Assembly (NCBI GenBank): GCA_019234295.1 | Contig: JAFALK010000045.1 | Coordinates: 1 to 64,000, forward strand | DNA from: Roseateles sp. | GTDB taxonomy: Bacteria > Pseudomonadota > Gammaproteobacteria > Burkholderiales > Burkholderiaceae_C | Direction of reading: 5' to 3' | DNA: 64,000 nt | In this document: positions 16,559-24,732 of the stretch, piece after piece | How positions within the stretch are numbered: the stretch's first letter is position 1 | Layout: each line of letters starts with the position of its first letter | Made by a program: the position numbers and the translations under genes | Notes under the pieces: generated by a model | What the model saw: only the letters and a program-made list of their open reading frames with translations | The model's database searches: none | Told to the model about the DNA's origin: nothing

Positions 16559-17249
16559 CCGATATCAGCGGGCCTATAAGGGACAGCCGTTCATGTTCCG
16601 CGGCGGCGCTGATGACGGTTTTCACGAAGCAATCGGCGACTCGATCGCACTGGCCGTCACGCCGGACTATCTCAAGGAGATTGGCCTCATAGACACCGTG
16701 CCACCGGCCGAGGCCGATATCCCGCTGCAACTGCGCACAGCGCTCGACAAGATCGCCTTCCTACCTTTCGCTCTGCTGATCGACAAATGGCGCTGGCAGG
16801 TCTTTTCAGGCCAGATCAAACCGGCCGACTACAACAAGGCTTGGTGGGCCCTGCGCGAGCAATACCAAGGCGTGGCCCCGCCGGTTGCGCGCAGCGAAGC
16901 CGATTTTGATCCCGGAGCCAAGTACCACATCGCCGGCAACGTGCCCTACGCACGCTACTTCCTCGCGGCCATCTACCAATTCCAGTTCTACAAGGCCATG
17001 TGCGCGGCGAGTGGCTACCAAGGCGCGCTCAACCGCTGTACCTTCTACGGCAGCAGGGCCGCGGGCGACAAATTGAAGACGATGCTCGAAGCCGGCCAAT
17101 CGCAGCCTGCGCAGGCCACGCTCAAGGAGATGACCGGTACTGATCATCTGGACGCCGAGCCCATGCAGGAATACTTCCGCCCTTTGTACGTGTGGCTCAA
17201 GCAGCAGAATGAAATCAACCATGCCCAAACCGGGTGGAAGAGCGAATGA
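16559..17249 (+). pseudogene. 3' stump of an M2 (angiotensin-converting-enzyme-like) peptidase gene
   Basis: The C-terminal ~230 residues of a bacterial peptidyl-dipeptidase of family M2 are intact: YQRAYKGQPFMFRGGADDGFHEAIGD (in two blocks), FLPFALLIDKWRWQVF, YNKAWWALREQYQGV, SEADFDPGAKYHIAGNVPYARYF and YGSRAAGDKL. The zinc motif HExxH, which should lie just before YQRAY, is missing together with the whole N-terminal part. The open frame joins it to the restriction stump, but this is a recombination scar, not a functional fusion. It marks the right-hand junction of the island with old chromosome. Confidence 0.8.
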
Positions 17250-17497
17250 CGCGGCTCGGTGTGGGCGACCTGCGGGTTGGCTGATTTGATTTGCCTTGTC
17301 GAAGGTGCCGAGCCAACGGGAATCCGTACGACGGCCACATGCTGGCCTGGAAGATCGAGCCCACCACCACGCTGCTGTAGACATCGGTCAAACCCAAGGT
17401 GGCCGTGGTCGAGCTGGGCGACGCCTTGCACGCTGTGCCGTGTGCCGCAGGATTCAACCCGCTTTTAGCCCGAATGCATGCAGGTCCGTCCAATTCG

Positions 17498-17800
17498 TCA
17501 GAGTGACTGAGAGATGCCAAAGAGGAATCCACGGCGCGGCCCGAACTGCGGCGCGCCCACGCGCACACCCGTGCCATTGCGGATCTCGTACACCCGGTCA
17601 AACGCGTTCACGCCGTCGAGGCGCAGTGCCACATCGCCAGGACTTCCCAGCTGGAACGGATGGCTTGCGGCGAGGTTGACCTGCGTGTAGGTGGGCAGAT
17701 GCGCCCCGTTGGGAATGCTGCTGCCGTCCGCCAACGCCTCGTTGGCACGTAGACCTGATCCGAGGATGGCAGCAACGCCCCCATGCATACAGTCACCGAG
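17498..17800 (-). pseudogene. 3' remnant of a TonB-dependent receptor gene
   Basis: The last ~80-100 residues of an outer-membrane beta-barrel receptor: AAILGSGLRANE, PNGAHLPTYTQVNLAASHPF, LRLDGVNAFDRVYEIRNGTGV, APQFGPRRGFLFGISQSL and stop, ending in the aromatic-poor but barrel-like terminal strand. The plug, the rest of the barrel and any start are absent upstream (past about 17800). The 248 bp between this and the M2 stump show nothing recognisable. Another sign that the region has been eroded by deletions. Confidence 0.65.
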
Positions 17801-17884
17801 CGTCAGTTCGAGGGCTCGACGTTCGCGACGAGTCCACACGAGACGCTGCGATGATCGAGCCTGCATTCTGCAGCGAGGTCCCCC

Positions 17885-18274
17885 ATGAAGCTCGGCTACA
17901 CCATCCTCTACGTCGCAGACGTTGCCCAGTCCTTGGCCTTCTATGAGGGGGCATTCGGCCTGTCGCGGCGCTTCCTGCACGAGTCCGGCGCCTATGGCGA
18001 GCTGGACACCGGAGCGACCGTCGTCGGCTTCGCCGCGCTGGAACTGGCCAATGCCAACTTCGAGGGCGGCGTGCAGCCGCTCGATGCCCAGGCCCGCCCG
18101 CCGGCCTTCGAACTTGGCTTCGTGACCGAGGACGTGGGCGCCGCCCACGCCAAAGCGCTGGCTGCCGGTGCCGTTGAGCTGCAGCCGCCTACGGCCAAGC
18201 CCTGGGGCCAGACGGTCTCCTACCTGCGCTGCCCCGACGGCAGTCTGGTCGAAATCTGCACGCCCATGGGTTGA
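17885..18274 (+). CDS. VOC family protein (glyoxalase/bleomycin-resistance fold)
   Basis: Small metal-binding fold protein of 129 residues built from two beta-alpha-beta-beta-beta modules: MKLGYTILYVADVAQSLAFYEGAFGL at the N-terminus and a C-terminal YLRCPDGSLVEICTPMG. The closing Glu is the usual metal ligand. Substrate unknown. GAGG lies a few bases before the ATG. It is followed by the MOSC gene after 4 bases, so the two are co-transcribed. Confidence 0.88.
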   Translation: MKLGYTILYVADVAQSLAFYEGAFGLSRRFLHESGAYGELDTGATVVGFAALELANANFEGGVQPLDAQARPPAFELGFVTEDVGAAHAKALAAGAVELQPPTAKPWGQTVSYLRCPDGSLVEICTPMG

Positions 18275-18278
18275 GGGC

Positions 18279-18842
18279 ATGAAGCTTGTCTCGCTGAACA
18301 CGGCGCTCGCCGCCACGTTGCTGACCAATCGGGGCACCGTGCAGAGCGGTATTCGAAAGACTCCGCGCCAGGGGCCGGTCGCTGTCCAGCCGCTCGGCCT
18401 GGAGGGTGACGAGCAGGCCGACCCGAGTGTCCATGGCGGGATTACCAAAGCCGTCTATGCCTACCCACAGGAGCATTACGCGTTCTGGCAGACCGTGCGC
18501 GCCCAGGCCGGGGCGCAGACCTGGGGCGAGACGTTGGCCCCTGGCGCGCTGGGAGAGAACCTGACGATCACGGGTCTTATTGAGGCCAAGGCCTGGATCG
18601 GCGACTTGCTGCGCTTCCCCGATTGCGAGCTGGCCGTGAGCGAGCCTCGCTATCCCTGCTTCAAATTCAACGCCGTGATGGGCTTCAAGCAGGCCGCCAA
18701 GATGATGGTCAAGAGCGGATGGTGCGGGTTCTACCTGGCCGTGCGCAGCCCCGGAACGATAGAGGCCGGGCAGAGCTTCGAGCTCGTGCCCGGCCCCCGC
18801 GAAGTCAATATTCGCGAGCTGTTCTACGCCAAGGCAGGGTAG
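18279..18842 (+). CDS. MOSC domain protein (YiiM-like)
   Basis: 187-residue MOSC (molybdenum cofactor sulfurase C-terminal) protein. YiiM-type features: GDEQADPSVHGGITKAVYAYP near residue 45, GALGENLTITG near residue 88, and the conserved cysteine in EPRYPCFKF near residue 122. YiiM is implicated in molybdenum-dependent detoxification of N-hydroxylated base analogues; the role here is inferred from family. The gene starts 4 bases after the VOC gene and overlaps the convergent Old Yellow Enzyme gene by 19 bases. Confidence 0.88.
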   Translation: MKLVSLNTALAATLLTNRGTVQSGIRKTPRQGPVAVQPLGLEGDEQADPSVHGGITKAVYAYPQEHYAFWQTVRAQAGAQTWGETLAPGALGENLTITGLIEAKAWIGDLLRFPDCELAVSEPRYPCFKFNAVMGFKQAAKMMVKSGWCGFYLAVRSPGTIEAGQSFELVPGPREVNIRELFYAKAG

Positions 18843-19897
18843 TCGGTGTAACCATGGGCGCTGCCGCCGTAGAGCGTGGCGCGATCGACTTGGGCCAGCT
18901 CGGCATTCAGGCGCAGGCGGCGCACGAGGTCCGGGTTGGCGATGAAGGGGCGGCCGAAGGAGATCGCGTCGGCCCGGTTCTCGGCAATGGCCTGCACGGC
19001 CATCTCGCGCGAATAGCCGTTGTTGGCAATCCAGGGGCCCTTGAAGTGCGAGCGCATTTGCGCGAAGTCGAAGGGCGCGATATCGCGCGCGCCGCCAGTC
19101 TGGCCTTCCACGACCTCGAGGAAGGCGAGTCCGAGAGGCGCCAGCTGCGTGGCGACATGGTTGAACAGCGCCTGGGCATCGCTGTCCTGGCCAGCATCGT
19201 TGGACGGCGTGACCGGCGAGAGGCGCAGGCCGGTGCGGCCCTTGCCGATGGCCGTCGCGATCGCCGTCATCACCTCGACGAGCAGCCGGGCGCGGTTCTC
19301 GATGGAGCCACCATACTGGTCCTGGCGATCATTGATGCTGTCGCGCAGGAACTGGTCAATCAGGTAGCCGTTGGCACCGTGAACCTCGATGGCGTCGAAG
19401 CCGGCGTCCATGGCACAGCGCGCCGCGTGGACGAAGCTGGTCACCACGCCGGGGATTTCAGCCGTGGCCAGCGCGCGCGGAGCAGAGACGTCCACGAAGC
19501 CCTCGGCCGAGAAGGTCTTACCTGCCGCGGAGCGGGACGTTGAGGAGACCGGGGCCGCGCCGCCGGGCTGGAACTGCGTGTGCGAGATGCGTCCCACATG
19601 CCAGAGCTGCACGGCGATCTTGCCGCCCTCGGCGTGCACGGCGTCGGTCACGCGCTTCCAAGCTGCGACCTGCTCCTTGCTGTGGATGCCCGGCGTGTCC
19701 AGGTAGCCCTGGCCTTCCAGTGCGATCTGCGTGCCCTCGCTGATGATGAGACCGGCGCTGGCGCGCTGGCGGTAGTACTCGATGGCCATGGGGCCGGGGG
19801 CCAGGCCGACCGAGCGGCTGCGGGTCAGCGGGGCCATCACGATGCGGTTGGCGAGCTGGATGTCCCCGAATTGGACGGGGTCGAAAAGACTGGGCAT
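18824..19897 (-). CDS. Alkene reductase of the Old Yellow Enzyme family (NemA-like)
   Basis: FMN-dependent NAD(P)H oxidoreductase of 357 residues that reduces activated C=C bonds and often nitro compounds. It shows LFDPVQFGDIQLANRIVMAP at the N-terminus, IAVQLWHVGRIS, IEVHGANGYLIDQFL near residue 180, QYGGSIENR and the FMN-phosphate site ISFGRPFIANPDLVRR. The start at 19897 fits the family. It is head-to-head with the beta-helix gene (16 bp between starts). It converges with MOSC. Confidence 0.93.
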   Translation of the reverse strand: MPSLFDPVQFGDIQLANRIVMAPLTRSRSVGLAPGPMAIEYYRQRASAGLIISEGTQIALEGQGYLDTPGIHSKEQVAAWKRVTDAVHAEGGKIAVQLWHVGRISHTQFQPGGAAPVSSTSRSAAGKTFSAEGFVDVSAPRALATAEIPGVVTSFVHAARCAMDAGFDAIEVHGANGYLIDQFLRDSINDRQDQYGGSIENRARLLVEVMTAIATAIGKGRTGLRLSPVTPSNDAGQDSDAQALFNHVATQLAPLGLAFLEVVEGQTGGARDIAPFDFAQMRSHFKGPWIANNGYSREMAVQAIAENRADAISFGRPFIANPDLVRRLRLNAELAQVDRATLYGGSAHGYTDYPALA

Positions 19898-19913
19898 GGG
19901 GCAAGATGTGGGA

Positions 19914-21038
19914 ATGAACAATGCGCCGCATTCTCGTCGCCTGCTGCTGCAGGCGGGCCTCGCCTTGGCATTGCCCGCAGCGCGGGCAGGCACATTGAGG
20001 GTGGGGCCCGGCCAGCCGATCAAGACCCTGGTAGAGGCCTCACGGCGCGCGCGCGACGGCGAGGTGGTCGAGGTCGAGGCTGGCGAGTACGTGGCCGATG
20101 TCGCCATCTGGACCCAAAAGGACCTCACCCTGCGCGCCGTCGGCGGGCGCGTGCGCGTGATGGCGGCAGGCTCCTCGGCCGAAGGCAAGGCCATCTTCGT
20201 CTGTCGCGGCGAGGGCCAGAGCATCGAGGGTTTCGACTTCATCGGCTGCCGCGTGCCCGACCAGAACGGCGCCGGCGTCCGCTTCGAGCGCGGATCGCTG
20301 CGGCTTCGCGACTGCGGCTTTCACGACAACGAGAACGGCATCCTCGCCGGCAACGAGGGCGACGCGCGGCTGGAGATCGAGGACTGCGAGTTCGGCGCCA
20401 TCGTGCGGCACGAGGGCCAGAACCACAATCTCTACGTGGGCCGCATCGGCCGCTTCAGCATCAGCGGCTGCTGGTTTCATCATGGCCAGGCCGGCCATCT
20501 GCTGAAGAGCCGCGCCGCCATCAATCGCGTCGTTGCCAACCGCATCAGCGATGCGGGCGGGCATGCCAGCGTCGAGCTCGAGTTTCCGAACGGCGGCTTC
20601 TGCCAGGTCATTGGCAACTACGTGGAGAAGGGCCGCGCACCCGAGAACCCCCACCTTGTGTCCTACGGCGTGGAGGGCCAGGCCTGGCCGCGCAACGAGT
20701 TGCACCTGGTGCACAATACCTTGCTGGCGCCGGGTTCGGCGATCTGGCTGCGAGCGGCGCCCTGGTGCGGGCGTGTGCAGTTGCTCAACAATTTGCTGAT
20801 GGGCAACCCCTATGTGGGCGACCAGGCGCTGTGGACGCTGTGGAACGAGAAGTATGGCAACTACGTCGTCGACGCTGCCTCCGTGACGCCCGATCTGGCT
20901 CTGCTGCCGCGGTCCTCGCTGCGCGGCAAGGCCGTGCCCGTGGACGACCCGGAACTCCGGCAGACCCGCCAATACCGGGTGCCGCAGGGCACGGTGTCCG
21001 TCAACGGCCGCGCCCGCAATCCCGGCGCTGCCCAATAA
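19914..21038 (+). CDS. Exported right-handed parallel beta-helix protein
   Basis: 374 residues with a twin-arginine-like signal (SRRLLLQAGLALALPAARA). A repetitive body follows with short strands and Asn/Gly turns (LRLRDCGFHDNENGILAGN, SISGCWFHHGQ, NRISDAGG, HNTLLAPGSAIWL), typical of the pectin-lyase-like beta-helix. Such folds act on or bind polysaccharides, but no catalytic signature is recognised, so substrate and even enzymatic activity are unknown. It is followed after 8 bases by rlmJ. Confidence 0.8.
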   Translation: MNNAPHSRRLLLQAGLALALPAARAGTLRVGPGQPIKTLVEASRRARDGEVVEVEAGEYVADVAIWTQKDLTLRAVGGRVRVMAAGSSAEGKAIFVCRGEGQSIEGFDFIGCRVPDQNGAGVRFERGSLRLRDCGFHDNENGILAGNEGDARLEIEDCEFGAIVRHEGQNHNLYVGRIGRFSISGCWFHHGQAGHLLKSRAAINRVVANRISDAGGHASVELEFPNGGFCQVIGNYVEKGRAPENPHLVSYGVEGQAWPRNELHLVHNTLLAPGSAIWLRAAPWCGRVQLLNNLLMGNPYVGDQALWTLWNEKYGNYVVDAASVTPDLALLPRSSLRGKAVPVDDPELRQTRQYRVPQGTVSVNGRARNPGAAQ

Positions 21039-21046
21039 TCGCGGTC

Positions 21047-21904
21047 ATGCTCGCCTACCGCCACGCCTTTCATGCCGGCAACCATGCCGACGTGCTCAAG
21101 CACATCGTGCTTGCCGAAGTTCTCCGCTACATGGGCGAGAAGGACAAGCCTTACACCCTCGTCGACACCCACGCCGGTGCAGGCGGTTACGCCATCGAAG
21201 GCCGCTATGCGCAGAAGAAGGCCGAGTACGCGGCCGGCGTGGCGCGGCTGTGGGACGAGAAATCCCTGCCGCCGCTCGTCGAGCGCTACCTGGCCCTGGT
21301 CAAGCAGTTCAACCCGGACGGCCAGCTGCGCCAGTACCCGGGCTCGCCGGCCATTGCCAACCTCGTGATGCGCGAGACCGACCGCCTGCGCTGCTACGAG
21401 CTCCACCCGACCGACCACCGCATCCTCGCGAGCTATCTCGAACACCGGCCGCAAACCCAGGTGGCCGACACCGACGGCTTCGCGGCCCTCAAGGCCGAGT
21501 TGCCGCCGCCCTCCAAGCGCGGCGCCGTGCTGATGGACCCGCCCTACGAGATCAAGACCGACTACGCCAAGGTGCTCGCCGCCCTGCGCGAAGGCCTGCA
21601 GCGCTTCGCCGACGGCGTGTTCATGGTCTGGTACCCTCAGCTGCAGCTGCTCGAATCGAGCCACCTGCCCCAGCGCATGAAGGCCGCCGCCGATGCCGCG
21701 GCAAAGAAGGGCTGGCTCCACGTGCGCCTCACTGTGCAGCAGCAAGACAACGACCGCGGCTTCGGCATGCTGGGCTCGGGCATGTTCATCGCCAATCCGC
21801 CCTTCACGCTGCACGACGAGCTGCAGGATGCCCTGCCCCTGCTTGTCGATAAGCTCGGCCAGTACGAGGGCGCCAACTACGTGCTCGAGCGCAAGGCCGC
21901 CTGA
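21047..21904 (+). CDS. rlmJ: 23S rRNA (adenine(2030)-N6)-methyltransferase
   Basis: SAM-dependent enzyme of 285 residues that methylates A2030 of 23S rRNA. The signature N-terminus YRHAFHAGNHADVLKH, the SAM loop DTHAGAGGYAI and the catalytic DPPYE near residue 165 are all present. Length agrees with E. coli RlmJ. Its stop shares one base with the start of the CPBP protease gene (TGATG). Confidence 0.95.
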   Translation: MLAYRHAFHAGNHADVLKHIVLAEVLRYMGEKDKPYTLVDTHAGAGGYAIEGRYAQKKAEYAAGVARLWDEKSLPPLVERYLALVKQFNPDGQLRQYPGSPAIANLVMRETDRLRCYELHPTDHRILASYLEHRPQTQVADTDGFAALKAELPPPSKRGAVLMDPPYEIKTDYAKVLAALREGLQRFADGVFMVWYPQLQLLESSHLPQRMKAAADAAAKKGWLHVRLTVQQQDNDRGFGMLGSGMFIANPPFTLHDELQDALPLLVDKLGQYEGANYVLERKAA

Positions 21905-22584
21905 TGCTGACCGGCTTCTCCGCGGCGGCGCGTGCCCGCGTCCTGCCCTTCGTGCTCTTCATGCTGCTGCTGGGCCTGCGGGGCGCGCTGAGCGCAGGAA
22001 ATGCGCTTGGATTGGACGGGCGCTGGATCTACGGACTGAGCCTCGTGAGCGTAGGCGGCCTGCTGATCTGGTTCCGCCACGAGTACGGCGAGCTCGTGCG
22101 TCAGAACTTTCCGGACCCGCGCGAGGCCTTGCTCGCCGCGGCCGTGGGCCTGGCCGTCTTCGGCCTGTGGATTTACCTGGACGCGCCGTGGATGACGATC
22201 GGTGAGGGCACCGCCAGCTTTGTGCCCATCGACGACGCCGGCCGCATCGAGTGGCCGCTCGTCGCGCTGCGCTGGTGCGGCGCGGCCCTGCTCGTGCCGG
22301 TCATGGAAGAGCTGTTCTGGCGCAGCTTCCTGATGCGCTGGATCGAGAACCCGCGCTTCGAGGCCGTCAGCCCCCAAGCCGTGGGCCTGCGTGCGGTGCT
22401 GGTCTCCACCTTCATCTTCGTGCTCGCCCACACCCTGTGGCTGGCCGCGGCCCTCGCCGGTTTGGCCTATGCGTGGCTCTACGTCCGCACCGGCAAGCTC
22501 TGGACGGCGGTGATCGCGCATGCCGTCACCAATGGCGTGCTCGGGGCGTGGGTGGTGATGACTGGGCGCTGGGCGTTCTGGTGA
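21904..22584 (+). CDS. CPBP intramembrane protease, PEP-CTERM-associated CAAX type
   Basis: Membrane protein of 226 residues with about six hydrophobic segments. The CPBP/Abi protease motifs are MEELFWRSFLMRWI (EExxxR) near residue 138, VLAHTLW near residue 178 and HAVTN near residue 208. The ending VMTGRWAFW and overall layout match the CAAX-protease-related family (TIGR03008 type) that co-occurs with exosortase/PEP-CTERM systems. Two PEP-CTERM proteins lie elsewhere in this window. The role in that system is not established. Overlaps rlmJ by one base. Confidence 0.85.
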   Translation: MLTGFSAAARARVLPFVLFMLLLGLRGALSAGNALGLDGRWIYGLSLVSVGGLLIWFRHEYGELVRQNFPDPREALLAAAVGLAVFGLWIYLDAPWMTIGEGTASFVPIDDAGRIEWPLVALRWCGAALLVPVMEELFWRSFLMRWIENPRFEAVSPQAVGLRAVLVSTFIFVLAHTLWLAAALAGLAYAWLYVRTGKLWTAVIAHAVTNGVLGAWVVMTGRWAFW

Positions 22585-22588
22585 CGCC

Positions 22589-23323
22589 TTAGCGCTGCAG
22601 GTAGCGGAAGCGCTCGAACAGCCAATGCCGCAGCCCCAGAACGAGCGTGAAGCCGTGCTTCTCCTCGTCGGGTAGCTTCTGCTCGGCCATGTGCTGGCGC
22701 GCGAAATCCTCGGCCACGCGTTGCAGGCGGACGGCGAGCTCGCGGGCCATGGGGCGGCCGAGCTGGCCGTGCACGAGCATCAGGAGTTCGCCGTCGCCGT
22801 CGAAGCCACCCGAGAAATAGTCCTGCACCACGTCTTCGCGGAAGAACTGCATCACCGGCCCCTGCGCGTGCCAGCGAAAGGTCTTGGCCAGGCGCAGCTT
22901 GTAGCGATTGCCCGGGCGCAGCTCGATGACGCCAAGGCGGTCCAGCTGCACGAGGGCCGCCGTCGTCTCGGCCTCCGTGACGCGGTAGGCGGCGATGATC
23001 TGCTCGAAGCTCCACTGGCTCAGGCAGCAGATCGCCACGAGCAGCAGCTTGGGATCGGCCACCACGGCCCGCTCCTGCTCGAGCGTGAGCTCGAGGCGTT
23101 CCGTGGCCGGCTGCGCCAGCTTGGCCGTGAGCTCGGCGAAATCGCAATGCAGCACGCGGCAGATCTCGTCCAGGCGTGACAGCGGCATCTCACCGCCGCT
23201 GGCGAACATGCGCTTGATGCTCGACTCGGAGAGATCAAGCTCGCGGGCCAGGTCGGCATAGCTGATGCCGGCGCTCCTGAGCTCGGACTTGATCAGCTCG
23301 ATCAGGGTCTGTGTGCTTGCCAT
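22589..23323 (-). CDS. XRE-type HTH transcriptional regulator
   Basis: About 244 residues. The N-terminal HTH_3 domain spans residues ~8-65 (SYADLARELDLSESSIKRMF is the helix-turn-helix). The remaining 175 residues hold no recognised domain but contain a helical segment and RWHAQGPVMQFFREDVVQDYF. The ATG at 23323 gives the natural start MASTQTLIELIKSELR. Upstream, the frame stays open through five 12-bp repeats that would encode VWA(M/V) units, so a longer N-terminus cannot be excluded. It is convergent with the CPBP gene. Confidence 0.8.
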   Translation of the reverse strand: MASTQTLIELIKSELRSAGISYADLARELDLSESSIKRMFASGGEMPLSRLDEICRVLHCDFAELTAKLAQPATERLELTLEQERAVVADPKLLLVAICCLSQWSFEQIIAAYRVTEAETTAALVQLDRLGVIELRPGNRYKLRLAKTFRWHAQGPVMQFFREDVVQDYFSGGFDGDGELLMLVHGQLGRPMARELAVRLQRVAEDFARQHMAEQKLPDEEKHGFTLVLGLRHWLFERFRYLQR

Positions 23324-23383
23324 AGCCCAAACCATAGCCCAAACCACAGCCCAGACCACGGCCCAATCCACAACCCAAACGGT
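23324..23383. repeat. Five tandem 12-bp repeats abutting the XRE regulator start
   Basis: Plus-strand units AGCCCAAACCAT, AGCCCAAACCAC, AGCCCAGACCAC, GGCCCAATCCAC and AACCCAAACGGT are directly contiguous; the array ends one base before the regulator start codon. Divergence increases away from the gene. On the coding strand each unit reads ATGGTTTGGGCT-like, so the array offers more than one ATG in frame. It could be an operator array for the regulator or a slippage-prone leader. Confidence 0.85.
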
Positions 23384-23494
23384 ATCGCCAAACGCCACCG
23401 CTCGGGCCGCACGCCGCTACGCGGCGTCGTCAAACGAGACGGCAAAGGGGTGCATCTGCATCATCGCGCCACCTTCACTTGCGCAGCCCACTCC

Positions 23495-23929
23495 ATGTCC
23501 TCTCCTGCGATACGACGTGACACCGCCGCTTGGCGCCACCAGGTCTGGCTCTCCTTTGGCCTCAGCGTCGTGGCCTGCGGCACAGCCCAGGCCCACCAGA
23601 GCGACCTGTCCGAGGCCTGCGCCTTCTCGGCCTTGCCAGTGGCGGTCTCGGTGGCGGCGCCTGCGGCGCTGCTGAGGGGCGTGGTCACGCTGACGGTGGT
23701 CTCCGTCACCGCCGTGTCCGACGGCACGGTGTGGGTGCTCGAACGCGCCTCGGACGGCGCTCGCATGAGCGTTCGCTTCGTTGGCAATGTGGCGGTGGCC
23801 GTGGGCGCGGTCTGCACGCTGAGCGTGATCGCCACCGGCACCATCCTTTCGGCCGCGGGCCAGGCCGTGGCGTTCATCCCGAACGAGCTCGGCAAGTCGC
23901 TGCTCTACAGCGAGCGGGTGACGCGATGA
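23495..23929 (+). CDS. Hypothetical exported/membrane protein (144 aa)
   Basis: Unrecognised. The N-terminus contains a signal-peptide-like segment ending near AQA-HQ (residue ~33). Two hydrophobic stretches follow (ALPVAVSVAAPAALLRGVVTL and NVAVAVGAVCTLSVIATGTIL), with a hydrophilic middle and a C-terminus ending YSERVTR. First gene of a four-gene operon: its stop overlaps the DUF2145 start as ATGA. Function is likely linked to DUF2145, but unknown. Confidence 0.7.
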   Translation: MSSPAIRRDTAAWRHQVWLSFGLSVVACGTAQAHQSDLSEACAFSALPVAVSVAAPAALLRGVVTLTVVSVTAVSDGTVWVLERASDGARMSVRFVGNVAVAVGAVCTLSVIATGTILSAAGQAVAFIPNELGKSLLYSERVTR

Positions 23930-24732
23930 GGCGCTGGATCGCCGCCCTGCTGCTGGTGCTCCCGCTGTCCGCTCTGGCCGGGCAGACCTGCAGCCACGAG
24001 CCGCCGACCGTGGCCGAGATCGAGCGCGGCATGGCGTTGGCACAGGCCACGGCCATCCGGCTCGACGCCAGCGGCGCTCGGGTCGTGCTGCTGGCGCGCG
24101 CCGGGCAGGACCTCTCCGAGTACGGGCTGCGCTGGTCGCATTTTGGCTTCGTCTACAAGACGCGGGAAGGTTCGTGGCGGGTGCTGCACAAGCTCAACGA
24201 ATGTGGCTCCGCCAATAGCGCCCTCTACCGCCAGGGCCTGGGCGAGTTCTTCATGGACAAGCCCTGGCGCTACGAGGCCGCCTTCGTGGTCCCCAAGCCG
24301 GAGTTGCAGGAGGCGCTGCTGCCCCTGCTGAGCGCACAGCGGGGTGCAAATCTGGGTGCAAAGCTGGATGGAAATGACCGCGTGGACCTGCTCAACGAGC
24401 CGCGCTACAGCATGGTGGCCTATGCCTGGGGGACGCGCTACCAGCAAAGCAACCAGTGGGCGCTCGAGACCTTGGCGATGGCGGCGAGCCCCGAGGTGCG
24501 GAGTCGCCAGACGGCTCAGGACTGGCTGCGTGCCCACGGCTACCGCCCCGGCGTGCTGCATCTCTCCGCGCTCAAGCGCCTTGGTGCAGAGACTACGCGG
24601 GCCAACGTTTCCTTCAGCGACCATCCGAGCGGTGAGCGTTTCGCCGGCCGCATCGCGACGGTCACGGCGGACTCTGTCTTCAGCTGGATGCCGCGGGCCG
24701 GCCTGTCCTCGTCGGTGGAGCTCGTGCCGTGA
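23926..24732 (+). CDS. DUF2145 family exported protein
   Basis: 268 residues with a clear signal peptide (MRRWIAALLLVLPLSALA-G). The body matches DUF2145: LDASGARVVLLARAGQDLSEYGLRWSH, FVYKTREGSWRVLHKLNECG and WGTRYQQSNQWALE. The family is thought to be periplasmic, with unknown function. It is coupled to genes on both sides (ATGA upstream, TGATG downstream). Confidence 0.82.
   Translation: MRRWIAALLLVLPLSALAGQTCSHEPPTVAEIERGMALAQATAIRLDASGARVVLLARAGQDLSEYGLRWSHFGFVYKTREGSWRVLHKLNECGSANSALYRQGLGEFFMDKPWRYEAAFVVPKPELQEALLPLLSAQRGANLGAKLDGNDRVDLLNEPRYSMVAYAWGTRYQQSNQWALETLAMAASPEVRSRQTAQDWLRAHGYRPGVLHLSALKRLGAETTRANVSFSDHPSGERFAGRIATVTADSVFSWMPRAGLSSSVELVP

Noticed and set aside
15690-17249. 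Single 519-codon protein spanning the island junction
   Set aside because: Parts match two unrelated families in truncated form; better explained as gene stumps joined by deletion.
23324-23383. CRISPR-like or protein-coding repeat extension of the XRE regulator
   Set aside because: No spacers; a VWA(M/V) extension is hydrophobic and unlike any HTH regulator N-terminus, so the downstream ATG is preferred.
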